A program made the position numbers and the translations under genes. Under the pieces are notes generated by a model, which saw nothing but the letters and a program-made list of their open reading frames with translations, did not search any database and had not been told where the DNA came from. From positions 1 to 64,000 of IMG/VR virus record IMGVR_UViG_3300027896_005310: a stretch of DNA of 64,000 nt. The stretch is one strand, 5' to 3'. The DNA comes from a virus. Shown here piece after piece: positions 51,900 to 60,566 of the stretch (position 1 is its first letter; every line of letters begins with the position of its first letter).

Positions 51900-52812
51900 T
51901 AATACCTCCTAAAAAATCTGTAACAAAAGTTTTTATCTTTTCTTGTATTTGTTGTATCCGATCCAAATTATCTAATATAGCTGTTTCCACAGATTCATGT
52001 TTAATTTTTTCAACCAATTTAACTGTCAAAATCAAATTTTTACTATTAAAACTAATTCTATAAGCATCTTCATCAATAAGCATAGTAGTACTTAATTTTT
52101 TAAATGATTTACTATTTTTTATAGATTCTATCTCTGATAAATAAAGCTCCAAAGTAGGTCCATTAAATTTAAAAAGAGTCTTATCCCCTGTATCTAATAT
52201 TATATCATCATCAATTTCAAAATCTTTCTCTTTTTTCTCTAGTTTTTTCCATAACCACTCTAAAAAATTTTCTAATTGATCTTCCTCTAATCCCATATTA
52301 AATAAGGTAAGAGGAATATTATCAAAAGCATCAGAAAACAAAGCTAAAAAATTATCTATCACCTTAATATTTTTTGTATCTAAATATAACTTATAGTTAG
52401 ATAAATCCCAAATCCAAGAAATTAAATTAGGTTTGGGGAAAGCTTTCATAATTAATTGAGCTTTACACTCTTCTTTTAAGATTTTTTTGTCCACTTTATT
52501 TAATTTTTCACCCTGACTCTTTTTTTCTCTTAATTTTTCTAGATATAATTTTTTTACTAGTACATTAGGCACCATTTTTTTATCGTAACGATATCCCCCG
52601 TAGATACATTTGTCTCCTATTGAATCTGCAAATTCAAAATTAGTTTTAAATATATCTTTTATGTCTATAAAACCGTGCCCGAACTCTTGTGCTGGGGTGA
52701 GTTCTCTAAATCTATTTTCAACCAACTTTTGATAAATATCTTTAGCTGTAATATTAACATCTTCAGACATCTCCAATATACAAACATTAAATGTACTTTT
52801 TAAATAAGACAT
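51892..52812 (-). CDS. RdgC-like recombination-associated protein
   Basis: A 306-residue protein that follows the E. coli RdgC pattern by eye: MVPNVLVKKLYLEKLREKKS, KKILKEECKAQLIMKAFPKP, ISWIWDLSNYKLYLDTKNIK, DAFDNIPLTLFNMG, and the C-terminal TDFLGG. RdgC forms a ring on DNA and limits RecA filament formation. In a replication operon it may protect phage DNA or control recombination-dependent replication. Confidence 0.75.
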   Translation of the reverse strand: MSYLKSTFNVCILEMSEDVNITAKDIYQKLVENRFRELTPAQEFGHGFIDIKDIFKTNFEFADSIGDKCIYGGYRYDKKMVPNVLVKKLYLEKLREKKSQGEKLNKVDKKILKEECKAQLIMKAFPKPNLISWIWDLSNYKLYLDTKNIKVIDNFLALFSDAFDNIPLTLFNMGLEEDQLENFLEWLWKKLEKKEKDFEIDDDIILDTGDKTLFKFNGPTLELYLSEIESIKNSKSFKKLSTTMLIDEDAYRISFNSKNLILTVKLVEKIKHESVETAILDNLDRIQQIQEKIKTFVTDFLGGINE

Positions 52813-52826
52813 AATCCTCTCCTCGT

Positions 52827-53615
52827 TTAAAAAAATCTTGTAATCTTATCTTCTATAATTAATTTTAATTCCTTCACTCCATTTTTTAAAATGGTCTCAT
52901 TAATATCTTTATTCTTTAAAGGAATCGAATATAAATTTAAATCTTTACCTAAAAAATTTTTAATTTTTTCTATAGATTCTTGTCCTTTTTCATCCATATC
53001 AAAAATTAAAATTACTTTTTTTGCATATCTTCTTAACCACATTGCTTGTAATTTATTTAAATTAGCAGTTAAAGAAGAAATACAATTGGGATATATCTTC
53101 AACAAAGATAAACAATCAAATATTCCCTCAGTTAAAAATATCGTTTTTTCTTTCCAAATATCTTCTAATGTATAAGGCACCCCAAAAAAACATGCAGAAT
53201 ATTTACTTCTATTCAAATAAAATTTCTTATATCTAATCTCATTAGAGAACAAATTAGAATCTTTAAGAAGGTGTATATATTGGGGTAGTAGAACACTCAT
53301 AGATTTTTGATCCAATGCCCTAGTCTCAATACCCTTTATACTTTCTAATTCATCGTAAATAGGAAAAATTATTCTTTGCGCTACAAATTTGCCTTTATAC
53401 CCCAACCATTTATTAAAATTTTCCTCATCTTCATTTTGGGGAGATTTCAAATTATCAAAGCTAGTACCTAAATATCCTATTTGATATTTTTTAATTTCAT
53501 CAAAAGATATCCCTCTAGATACTAAATATGCTAACGCTAAGCGAGAGTTTTTTTGTAGTAAATTAGAATGACATTTCTTGACCACTTCATTCAAGAATAA
53601 AGATTCCTCACCCAT
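52827..53615 (-). CDS. DnaG-like primase with Toprim domain, no zinc domain
   Basis: A 262-residue protein. The RNA-polymerase N-subdomain (YLVSRGISFDEIKKYQIGYL, GRIIFPIYD-like RIIFPIYDELESIKGIETRA) is followed by Toprim: TEGIFDCLSL (Glu163) and IFDMDEKGQESIEK (Asp206, Asp208). The N-terminal CHC2 zinc finger and C-terminal helicase-binding domain of bacterial DnaG are absent (about 600 residues normally), so priming specificity must come from elsewhere. Confidence 0.8.
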   Translation of the reverse strand: MGEESLFLNEVVKKCHSNLLQKNSRLALAYLVSRGISFDEIKKYQIGYLGTSFDNLKSPQNEDEENFNKWLGYKGKFVAQRIIFPIYDELESIKGIETRALDQKSMSVLLPQYIHLLKDSNLFSNEIRYKKFYLNRSKYSACFFGVPYTLEDIWKEKTIFLTEGIFDCLSLLKIYPNCISSLTANLNKLQAMWLRRYAKKVILIFDMDEKGQESIEKIKNFLGKDLNLYSIPLKNKDINETILKNGVKELKLIIEDKITRFF

Positions 53616-53671
53616 TAGTTTAAGATACTATATAGATTTTAAAAATACAATAAAAAATTCATATGAATTTT

Positions 53672-53968
53672 TCAAACGATGTCTTGGATAATAGTATCAT
53701 ATCCTTTGCGAGACAATTCGACTATAAGTTGAGTTTTTAACTCCCTTATTAATAATTTATAAACCTCGCCATTCATGATCTCTTTAATCAACCAATTATT
53801 TAGATAATCTAATATGCTATTAACAATATCATTTTCTTCTTTTGTGCATTCCTCTAAAGCTTGATAAGTACCTCTTTTCTTTTTTTTAACTAAAACTCCA
53901 GTCATTCTTTCTTTTAATTGATATTTAGATGCTTCATTTTTTACTATGTTTTCTAATATAATTCTCAT
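53672..53968 (-). CDS. hypothetical helical protein
   Basis: A 98-residue charged helical protein (IILENIVKNEASKYQLKERM, IKEIMNGEVYKLLIRELKTQ). Its start overlaps the next gene upstream by 4 bases. No family recognised; it lies in the replication operon. Confidence 0.5.
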   Translation of the reverse strand: MRIILENIVKNEASKYQLKERMTGVLVKKKKRGTYQALEECTKEENDIVNSILDYLNNWLIKEIMNGEVYKLLIRELKTQLIVELSRKGYDTIIQDIV

Positions 53969-54489
53969 TTCTTTTTCATCCCCCGTTCCTTACATCCCTC
54001 ACTACAATATTTTGCCCAGCGTCCCTTATGTGCAAAAAAACTATTGCAAATAGGACATCTTTTAATTATATTCACTCCAAAATAATTAAAGGTCATAATA
54101 AAATTATAACAGACAATAGATTCAAACCATCGTCCTTCAGAATTTTTTATTTTTATTTTTCTTATTTCTTCTTTAGCTAAATATGTCACACTTTCTTCTA
54201 CATATTTAAAAGCATTATTTAACCATATTAAAAATTCTTCACTTATATTTTGAAAAGCAATTGTTTTAATAACATATTCTTTAAAATTTTTTTGAAAATC
54301 TGTAAGAGAATTTAAATAAAAATCATCTAAATTTTTAATTTTTTCTTTTACAATTTGTCTACTAAAAATATCATCCTCAAATAAATTTTCCATCCAAAAC
54401 TCAATGCTATATTTATCTCCCTTCCAATTTAAAAATTTTATAAATAAGGGATTATAATTAAGCTTGTTGGTCTTTATTTTTGGTTTCAT
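53965..54489 (-). CDS. protein with C-terminal treble-clef zinc finger
   Basis: A 174-residue protein: helical body, then [20 protein letters not shown] and SEGCKERG, a CxxC...CxxxC finger like those in HNH-associated or DNA-binding proteins. The nuclease His residues are not obvious. Its start overlaps the DnaJ-like gene by 32 bases in another frame. Confidence 0.6.
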   Translation of the reverse strand: MKPKIKTNKLNYNPLFIKFLNWKGDKYSIEFWMENLFEDDIFSRQIVKEKIKNLDDFYLNSLTDFQKNFKEYVIKTIAFQNISEEFLIWLNNAFKYVEESVTYLAKEEIRKIKIKNSEGRWFESIVCYNFIMTFNYFGVNIIKRCPICNSFFAHKGRWAKYCSEGCKERGMKKK

Positions 54490-55270
54490 TTAAGATAGTC
54501 TCTAGCATTCGTTTATGTTCGGGGGTTAAATTTTCGGGCAGATATAATTTAAATTTGACAATATGATCTCCCCCCAATCCTCCATCTTTTAAAATATAAT
54601 TAAAATTCTCAACTTGATTAGGAGATATCTCTAGGTCTATTATGCCTTGAGGTGTTTTTACGGGGATAATCCCTCCCATAATTCCTTGAAATACATTTAA
54701 TTGTTCTTCTGATTCTATAATTTTACCTTTTACTTTAAAAACATTATCTAAAAGAATATTTATTTTTATAACTAAATCAATATTTTCATAAAAATCTTTA
54801 TAAAAAAACATTTGATTTTGATATATTTTTTCAGGAAAAGTAAAAATTTCTTTTTTATTTTTCTTTATAAAACCTACCCCGTTACATATTCTGCATTCTT
54901 TTCGAGTTATAATGCTACAATTTGTACAGGGAACATCTAAAAAAATATTTAAAGTTTTTTTAAAACCATAAAAAGCTTCTTCAAAAGATATATCTAAATT
55001 TAAAAATTGTTTAGCTTTTACTTTTTTATTGGAACGAAATATTTCTGAAAACATTTCAGAAAATAAATTATTGAGATATTCCTTTCCAGTATTAGGTTCG
55101 TGGTTTTTAGAAAGAAAATCGTAAGCTTCATTAATTAATTTGAAATATTCTTCTTCCCCAGGATTTATATCAGGATGAAATTGTAAAGCTAATTTTTTAT
55201 ATGCTTTTTTAATATCTTCTAAGGAAGAACTGGGAGTTACATTTAAAATTTTATAATAATCATTAATCAT
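54458..55270 (-). CDS. dnaJ: DnaJ-like co-chaperone
   Basis: A 270-residue protein. A J domain lies at 1-60 with HPD at 32-34 ([20 protein letters not shown]). A shortened zinc region has only one CxxC pair set ([20 protein letters not shown]) instead of four repeats. C-terminal peptide-binding domain follows ([34 protein letters not shown]). It would recruit a DnaK, probably the host's, for phage protein folding or replisome remodelling. Shorter than bacterial DnaJ (about 375). Confidence 0.85.
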   Translation of the reverse strand: MINDYYKILNVTPSSSLEDIKKAYKKLALQFHPDINPGEEEYFKLINEAYDFLSKNHEPNTGKEYLNNLFSEMFSEIFRSNKKVKAKQFLNLDISFEEAFYGFKKTLNIFLDVPCTNCSIITRKECRICNGVGFIKKNKKEIFTFPEKIYQNQMFFYKDFYENIDLVIKINILLDNVFKVKGKIIESEEQLNVFQGIMGGIIPVKTPQGIIDLEISPNQVENFNYILKDGGLGGDHIVKFKLYLPENLTPEHKRMLETILNETKNKDQQA

Positions 55271-55482
55271 CAGTCACATTCTAAATCTCTTAAAAATTTC
55301 TCTTTATTAAATTTTCCTTCTTTCCATCTTTCAGAATTTATATAGATACGACATATGTGCCCTGCTGGGACTTTATAATAAAAATAGTCGCCTTGTTGTC
55401 CTACTAATTCATAGCCCATATAGTCACAAAAATCTTTTCTATATCCCGTAACGGGAATGGAAGCAAATCTTCGGGTTTCCAT
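55270..55482 (-). CDS. hypothetical small protein
   Basis: A 70-residue protein ([40 protein letters not shown]). The stop and the DnaJ start are adjacent. Compact alpha/beta, no family recognised. Confidence 0.5.
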   Translation of the reverse strand: METRRFASIPVTGYRKDFCDYMGYELVGQQGDYFYYKVPAGHICRIYINSERWKEGKFNKEKFLRDLECD

Positions 55483-55484
55483 TG

Positions 55485-56171
55485 TTATCCAGCTACAAAA
55501 ACTCGAACTGTTGCATCATTATTTGTAGAATTGTTAAAATAAATTTTTTCTACAAAAAGTTCGCCTCGAATTAAATGAAAATCATTAGGAATACTTCCCC
55601 TAATACTTCTCGCGTCATTACCAAAAGCGTTAAACTTAACCCAAACATCTGATCCCGTTGCGTCAATTTTAATCTCTTTAGCTGGACGTCCTAATAAAGT
55701 AGTAACATTTAAATACCTATTTACATCCCATCCAGACATAGGCCATAAATCAAATTCAAAATTTCTATAAACTATATTGACGGGTTGTCCTGCTTCATCT
55801 ACATAGTAATCATCTCCATAAGGAACACTGTGTAAATTATCTACTTCTAATGCAGACTCTACGTTATTTTCATCTATAGAAGTAAGCAAAAAATAATAGG
55901 GATCATATTTATCTATTCCCATTAAAGTACGGGGTATTTTAAGATATACTGATCCTGGAGTAATTGCGTTAGCTGAATTGGAGATGCCAGACCAAATTTT
56001 AGTAAATGATCCTGGGAGTACTAATCCACTATTTGGGGGGATAAAATTTATTAAAGTAGAAGGGGACCCATATAAGTTCCATTTTTTAATGTTAGAGTTT
56101 GGAGAAGCTTTCCAAAATAATTCAATATTTCCTTCATCTAGACTAAATGTATTAATTGTAGGTAATGCCAT
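55485..56171 (-). CDS. putative virion protein with fibronectin III-like N-terminus
   Basis: The likely start is ATG 56171 (MALPTINTFSLDEGNIELFW), 9 bases after GGAG; an upstream TTG (56186) would add five residues. About 228 residues, beta-rich: the first part reads like an Fn3-type domain (KKWNLYGSPSTLINFI, YYFLLTSIDENNVES), and the second half is a separate beta domain (GRPAKEIKIDATGSDVWVKF). Such proteins occur in tails or baseplates and bind surfaces. Confidence 0.6.
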   Translation of the reverse strand: MALPTINTFSLDEGNIELFWKASPNSNIKKWNLYGSPSTLINFIPPNSGLVLPGSFTKIWSGISNSANAITPGSVYLKIPRTLMGIDKYDPYYFLLTSIDENNVESALEVDNLHSVPYGDDYYVDEAGQPVNIVYRNFEFDLWPMSGWDVNRYLNVTTLLGRPAKEIKIDATGSDVWVKFNAFGNDARSIRGSIPNDFHLIRGELFVEKIYFNNSTNNDATVRVFVAG

Positions 56172-56301
56172 TCTGTGTAACTCCAAGTTTTATTATGCAA
56201 AAATCAAAATAAGTTAAATTATTAATTAATTATTGACTTGACCTCCTTTGTTCATTTATTATTTAGAAGAAGCTAACTTTTTTGCTTCATAGGTTTCCTC
56301 C

Positions 56302-56336
56302 CTCCCATCTCATATTTCAGGGATGGGAGGTTTTTT
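56302..56336 (+). terminator. terminator-like hairpin
   Basis: CCTCCCATC pairs with GATGGGAGG and is followed by TTTTTT on the + strand. It lies in a 320-base gap without genes (56172-56492), next to an IS200/IS605-like right end, so it may be a transposon end hairpin rather than a working terminator. Confidence 0.5.
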
Positions 56337-56449
56337 ACTTATCAAATTTTTAATATTTTTAAATAGATGAAATGGTCTTAAATACATAGTTTTAATTACT
56401 TTGAATCCTTTATTTTTTAAAATTTTTTTAATTCCTTTTATCTTTCCGG

Positions 56450-56488
56450 CGCAGAAAACCTCGTCCTTTAGGGAGGGGTAATTGACTC
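56450..56488 (+). repeat. IS200/IS605-like right-end remnant (second copy)
   Basis: AGGGAGGGGTAATTGACT (56470-56487) matches 16 of 18 bases of the right end at 131-148. The + frame across it reads AQKTSSFREG then TAA, like a TnpB tail (compare QEAPPFREG at the window's left edge). No other TnpB sequence is recognisable upstream, so only a decayed end remains. Confidence 0.5.
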
Positions 56489-56492
56489 TTCA

Positions 56493-56825
56493 TTATTTAT
56501 ACCATTTTTTTTCAAATGCTTCTCTAATCTCATCATCTATTTCATTTCCTGCAATTTCATCATCTTTTAAATGCATTTTTTCCCACATCTCTTGTATCAT
56601 CTCAACTTCAGCATACTCGCCTTCAAAACATCTGTTATCGTTACAATGCAAACTATCCGGAGTTAATTTGGTTGAAGGATGCAAAAAACGAATCACTCCA
56701 CTCGGCACTTCTGCTACATACTGAGAAATTTCATGTATTGCTTTTCTTTGAGCACTTTCCATATTTTCAGCATCTACTTCAATATCAGCACTCATTTTCC
56801 AAATTACTTGTATTGTGTATTTCAT
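56493..56825 (-). CDS. hypothetical acidic protein
   Basis: A 110-residue protein: N-terminal strand-helix (YTIQVIWKMSADIEVDAENM) and an acidic helical C-terminus. The start overlaps the ADP-ribosylglycohydrolase stop by 4 bases. Function unknown. Confidence 0.5.
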   Translation of the reverse strand: MKYTIQVIWKMSADIEVDAENMESAQRKAIHEISQYVAEVPSGVIRFLHPSTKLTPDSLHCNDNRCFEGEYAEVEMIQEMWEKMHLKDDEIAGNEIDDEIREAFEKKWYK

Positions 56826-57586
56826 AAAAATTTCTCTTCAAATCTTAATAATATTTCTACAAGTTCAGGAAGCAATCTTTCTAAACATTTCTTTCTTATT
56901 CCATCAGGGATTTCATATTCAGCTTGAGCAATAGATCCTGCGATCGCTGCTAAAGTATCACTATCTCCACCTAAAGAGATTGCTTTCCTTATACAATCTT
57001 CAAAATCATTAGATTCGAGATAAGCTATAATTGCTTCGGGGACAGTGCCCTGACAAGACGCATCAAAGCTATATAAAGGTCTAATTTCGTCTAAGGTACG
57101 ATTAAGATTATATCCAAATAAATCTATTATTTTTTCTTTTAAAGTTTTTTTATCTGTTTTGTTTCTTACCAAATAAATAGCTGCAGCAGTAGCTTGTGCT
57201 CCTTTAATGCCTTCAGGATGATTGTGGGAGCATTCTGCACTTCTCTTAGCTAAATTCATAGTCTCATCAAAAGAGTTACAACACCACCCTACTGGGCTTA
57301 CTCTCATAGCACTTCCATTTCCCCAACTATTATATGGTATTTTTCTATGATTTTCTGCCCATTGTTCAAATCCTGAACCATATCCGTAACGGGGATATTT
57401 CATATAAAAATTTTGATATGCCATAGAAAAAGAGTAATTATTTAAAATAGCATCTGCTGTAGCTACAGTAAGAATAGAATCATCTGTAATTTGACTATAT
57501 TTTTGAAAAAGTTCAAAAGATGTTGTTTTAATATTATTCCATTCGTATGGAGATCCTATTATATCTCCTGCAATTGCGCCTAACAT
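56822..57586 (-). CDS. ADP-ribosylglycohydrolase (DraG/ARH family)
   Basis: A 254-residue protein of normal family length: start MLGAIAGDIIGSPYEW, Mg-binding TDDS (34-37), GNGSAMRVSPVGW, CSHNHPEGIKGAQATAAAIY, and the second metal motif LGGDSDTLAAIAGSIA. These enzymes remove ADP-ribose from proteins or nucleic acids. In a phage it could reverse host ADP-ribosylation defences or regulate polymerase. It lies beside other nucleoside-processing genes. Confidence 0.9.
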   Translation of the reverse strand: MLGAIAGDIIGSPYEWNNIKTTSFELFQKYSQITDDSILTVATADAILNNYSFSMAYQNFYMKYPRYGYGSGFEQWAENHRKIPYNSWGNGSAMRVSPVGWCCNSFDETMNLAKRSAECSHNHPEGIKGAQATAAAIYLVRNKTDKKTLKEKIIDLFGYNLNRTLDEIRPLYSFDASCQGTVPEAIIAYLESNDFEDCIRKAISLGGDSDTLAAIAGSIAQAEYEIPDGIRKKCLERLLPELVEILLRFEEKFL

Positions 57587-57595
57587 AAAAATCTC

Positions 57596-58453
57596 CTATA
57601 TTGATAAAAGAATTTCAAAAAATAAATTTTTATTACAGTCAATACTTATAAAAGTATTAGTTCCTTTTTTTAATTTAGATCCCCATTCGCCTTTTTCCCT
57701 ATAAACTTCCACTTCTTCAAAAGAACAAATATCATTATTTAAAGCTACTGTTGCTGCTAAAGGATCATGTAATTTTTTATGATCATTTTTTTGTAAATAT
57801 ATTTCCATAATCTTATAAAAAAGTTCCATACCTTTAGTGAAAGGAATAAAACTATTATGATGAGATTTATCATAATAAACATCGTGGCAAACATTTTTTG
57901 ATACTAATAATATTTTCTTAATACGATCACTACTTAATAAAGCTAAAGCAGCTTGAGGATCTCCATTAAAATTAAAAGTAGGACATGTAACCTTTCCTTT
58001 AAATTTTTTCAAAATAAGATGTTCTGGGACTACTCCTACTCCAGCAAAGCCTCCTTGTCCCACCCAACAAGCAATTGATTTTTTACTAAGTTTAAGAAAT
58101 TTTCCAAGATTTTTAAGAGGCGCTCCAGTCACTACTATAGTATCTTCTTCTAAATTATCTTCAATAACTCTCCATCCTTCTCCGTCCGCTTCTTCTTCTA
58201 TAAAATCCATAATTTTATTATAAAAAGTGGAGACACATTGTTTAGGGTGATCTATATTAAAAGCTCCTACAGGTACAGGTACATGTGCATGATCTAATAG
58301 TCTCAAAGTACTTTTCACTAAACCTATTTGCAATTTAGTACCTGGAGTTATTGTAACTGCTTTTAAATCTATTTCTTTATGCGAACAAAGCCAGCAAAGT
58401 GTGAGTAAATCATCAGGATCTGCTGTTTCCATATCAAAAATTATTTTTTTCAT
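57596..58453 (-). CDS. nucleoside hydrolase-like (inosine-uridine type)
   Basis: A 285-residue protein with the family start IIFDMETADPDDLLTL (Asp7, Asp12, Asp14/15 as calcium-binding cluster, though the usual DxD spacing has a Glu), TPGTKLQIGLVKSTLRLLD, and the C-terminal KLHDPLAAT with a ligand Asp. It would cleave the N-glycosidic bond of nucleosides or NAD-like compounds. Probably active, substrate unknown. It is 9 bases from the ADP-ribosylglycohydrolase gene. Confidence 0.8.
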   Translation of the reverse strand: MKKIIFDMETADPDDLLTLCWLCSHKEIDLKAVTITPGTKLQIGLVKSTLRLLDHAHVPVPVGAFNIDHPKQCVSTFYNKIMDFIEEEADGEGWRVIEDNLEEDTIVVTGAPLKNLGKFLKLSKKSIACWVGQGGFAGVGVVPEHLILKKFKGKVTCPTFNFNGDPQAALALLSSDRIKKILLVSKNVCHDVYYDKSHHNSFIPFTKGMELFYKIMEIYLQKNDHKKLHDPLAATVALNNDICSFEEVEVYREKGEWGSKLKKGTNTFISIDCNKNLFFEILLSI

Positions 58454-58501
58454 TTTATTTTCTACTAATCCTTAACACAAATGACATCTTCACCATGATC
58501 C

Positions 58502-58972
58502 CTATTTAGGGACTGAAGCACATAGCCCCTTTTTGATTATATAATCAACAGTGTCCTCCAGAGAATTATATACGGGAATATGATACTCTTTAGCTTTATA
58601 TTCTAAATACCTCATATGTTCAGCTTCTTTTGGAAAACCTAGTATAACTTTATTAGATTTCATCCATTCCCCAAACTCTACATTCGTTGTCAATCCAGGA
58701 AGAGTTTGCATATTTCGAGGTATCCAAAACATTATATAATTAGATTTGTCTAAATATTCCTCTTCCCATCTAATTTGTTTTTCATAATATCCTTGAAAGG
58801 GTTCAGGAATAAAAAGAGTACCCTCAAAATTTTTATTAGAAAATAATTTAATAGTTTCTTCTCTCCAAGGAGTAAAATCTTTAGGATTATTTCTAAGAGT
58901 AGGACCAGCTAAAAAAATGGTAGGTTTTGTATGCGTAATAGGAAAAACGTGTTTAGGAGTTATTATTTTCAT
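58502..58972 (-). CDS. nucleoside 2-deoxyribosyltransferase-like protein
   Basis: A 156-residue protein with the family's nucleotide-binding start TIFLAGPTLRNNPKDFTPWR, a middle QIRWEEEYLDKSNYIMFWIP, catalytic-type NVEFGEWM (Glu), and VILGFPKEAEHMRYLEY. It could exchange or hydrolyse bases of deoxynucleosides. It is coupled to the next gene by ATGA. Fits the neighbouring nucleoside-metabolism cluster. Confidence 0.75.
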   Translation of the reverse strand: MKIITPKHVFPITHTKPTIFLAGPTLRNNPKDFTPWREETIKLFSNKNFEGTLFIPEPFQGYYEKQIRWEEEYLDKSNYIMFWIPRNMQTLPGLTTNVEFGEWMKSNKVILGFPKEAEHMRYLEYKAKEYHIPVYNSLEDTVDYIIKKGLCASVPK

Positions 58973-59577
58973 ATCAATCCTATAATTTTATAGATAAATT
59001 TTACTTGAGTTGGACTAAACATCCATCGAACATTAATATTTTTATCTGCCCAATCTTTCGCACTATATCTTTCCGAATTTTTATCTTTATTTTTTTCTTC
59101 ATTCATAGCGGTCCAATCCGCTACCATTTGAGCAACGTGAGTAAGAGGCATCTTAGTAGCGTTTACCATTTTTTCTGGAGCAGAATCTCTATCTTTAGGA
59201 TTAATACTCTCAAGGGTTGCAGTATCATCCCAAAATTCAGGATGATGTTTGTTGTGTTTAACATGATGAAAAGTTGCTATAAGCATATTTTCTTCAATTT
59301 CTTTTGAAGGAGTGTAAATTTTTCCCTCATCTTTTAATTTATTTTTCCAATTTACGTGAAGGTATGGAGTATACTCAGGTTCTTCAAATTTACTTTTGTC
59401 ATGTGAATCTCTTTTTAAAAGATCATTATCAATTTCAGGAAAATGTAAATCTGCAATTTTGTCTAAATATTTATTTACCAAATTAATGTGATATTGAGTT
59501 CTTTTCTTAAAATGTTTTTTCATTTTAGTATCGTCTGCACTTAATATTTTTCTTACTATTTCTTTAATCTTTTCCAT
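58969..59577 (-). CDS. DUF5662-like His-rich protein
   Basis: A 202-residue protein with the DUF5662-like signature RDSHDKSKFEEPEYTPYLHV, ATFHHVKHNKHHPEFWDD, and MPLTHVAQMVADWTAMNEE. The His/Asp layout resembles an HD-type metal-dependent phosphohydrolase, but that is inference. It is next to the deoxyribosyltransferase-like gene, so a nucleotide substrate is plausible. Confidence 0.65.
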   Translation of the reverse strand: MEKIKEIVRKILSADDTKMKKHFKKRTQYHINLVNKYLDKIADLHFPEIDNDLLKRDSHDKSKFEEPEYTPYLHVNWKNKLKDEGKIYTPSKEIEENMLIATFHHVKHNKHHPEFWDDTATLESINPKDRDSAPEKMVNATKMPLTHVAQMVADWTAMNEEKNKDKNSERYSAKDWADKNINVRWMFSPTQVKFIYKIIGLI

Positions 59578-59586
59578 AAAATTTCC

Positions 59587-59643
59587 TTATTGTATCTCTT
59601 CCCACTTACTCTCAATAAAATAAGTTGACCATTGTTTATTCAT
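59587..59643 (-). pseudogene. displaced 3' tail of the upstream glycosyltransferase gene
   Basis: An 18-codon frame MNKQWSTYFIESKWEEIQ ending in TAA, right after the endonuclease stop. It resembles the present end of the glycosyltransferase before the endonuclease (FHTFFEKGIWNEIQ), sharing T-F, W-E-IQ and the stop. It is best read as the original gene end left behind when the endonuclease gene inserted and supplied a new one. Confidence 0.5.
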
Positions 59644-60566
59644 ATTTTTAATTTATTTAAAATATATTCTTCTAAATTATTTTTTTCAGTATAAGGAATT
59701 CGTATTAATTTAACTCCATTTTCTACACATTTATTATTTTTAAAAGAATCATTTTCTTTTTGTTTTTCTAAATAATTATCATTTTTAAAATGACCTTTAA
59801 AATGAAATTCTCCATCATATTCAAAAGCTATTTTTAAATTTTCATTATAACCATCTAATTCTAAACCCTCCAACCATTTTGGTCTTTTTGTAGGAAAAGG
59901 AACTTTAAAAATATTTATAAAAATAATTCTAACTTTATTTTCAGTTTTTTTATAACAATTTGGGCATCCTGTATTACCTAAATTTCTACTACTAGGAGAA
60001 GTTTGATAGCTATGTCCTTTTTCACACAACCACCATACTTTTTTTCCAGAACCAAAAACAATATCTTTTGGAGTTAAAAGATTATTTTTAGTAGGATGCC
60101 ATTCTTTTGCTATTTCAGGAAATTTTGTTTCTAAACAATTATTTTCATCCACTTTTACATTAATACAATAAGGACATCTTGTTTTTGAATAATATTTATG
60201 ATCTATTCTTGCTTGATAAGAATGACCTTTTTCACATAACCACCAAGCTATTTTTCTACTTCCACGCATAATATTTTTTGGATTTAATTTATTTTTGTTA
60301 GGATGCCATTCCTTCATTAATTGAGAATCATTTGCTAAAGAATTTTCTTCTGTAACTCTATGTCCACTACAATAAGGACAGCCTAGTTTTGAATTTACTC
60401 TATGAGATATTCTTAATTTATAAGAATGTCCCTTTTCACATAACCACCAAACTTCTTTTTTCATACCAAAAGAAACATCTTTTAGTGTCAAATCTTCATT
60501 TTTAGTAGGATGCCAAAATTTACAAATATCTGGATGAGTCTCTAATAAAGATTTATTGAATCTCAT
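59640..60566 (-). CDS. zinc-ribbon homing endonuclease (VSR/PD-(D/E)XK-like)
   Basis: The start is best at ATG 60566 (MRFNKSLLETHPDICKFWHP), 8 bases after AAGGA. About 308 residues. There are three tandem zinc-ribbon repeats of the DUF4379 type, each EWHPTKN...WWLCEKGHSY...CPYC. A nuclease core follows (KWLEGLELDGYNENLKIAFE, YDGEFHFKG, VKLIRIPYTEKN) as in very-short-patch-like endonucleases. It overlaps the glycosyltransferase stop by 14 bases and is probably mobile. Confidence 0.8.
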   Translation of the reverse strand: MRFNKSLLETHPDICKFWHPTKNEDLTLKDVSFGMKKEVWWLCEKGHSYKLRISHRVNSKLGCPYCSGHRVTEENSLANDSQLMKEWHPNKNKLNPKNIMRGSRKIAWWLCEKGHSYQARIDHKYYSKTRCPYCINVKVDENNCLETKFPEIAKEWHPTKNNLLTPKDIVFGSGKKVWWLCEKGHSYQTSPSSRNLGNTGCPNCYKKTENKVRIIFINIFKVPFPTKRPKWLEGLELDGYNENLKIAFEYDGEFHFKGHFKNDNYLEKQKENDSFKNNKCVENGVKLIRIPYTEKNNLEEYILNKLKI

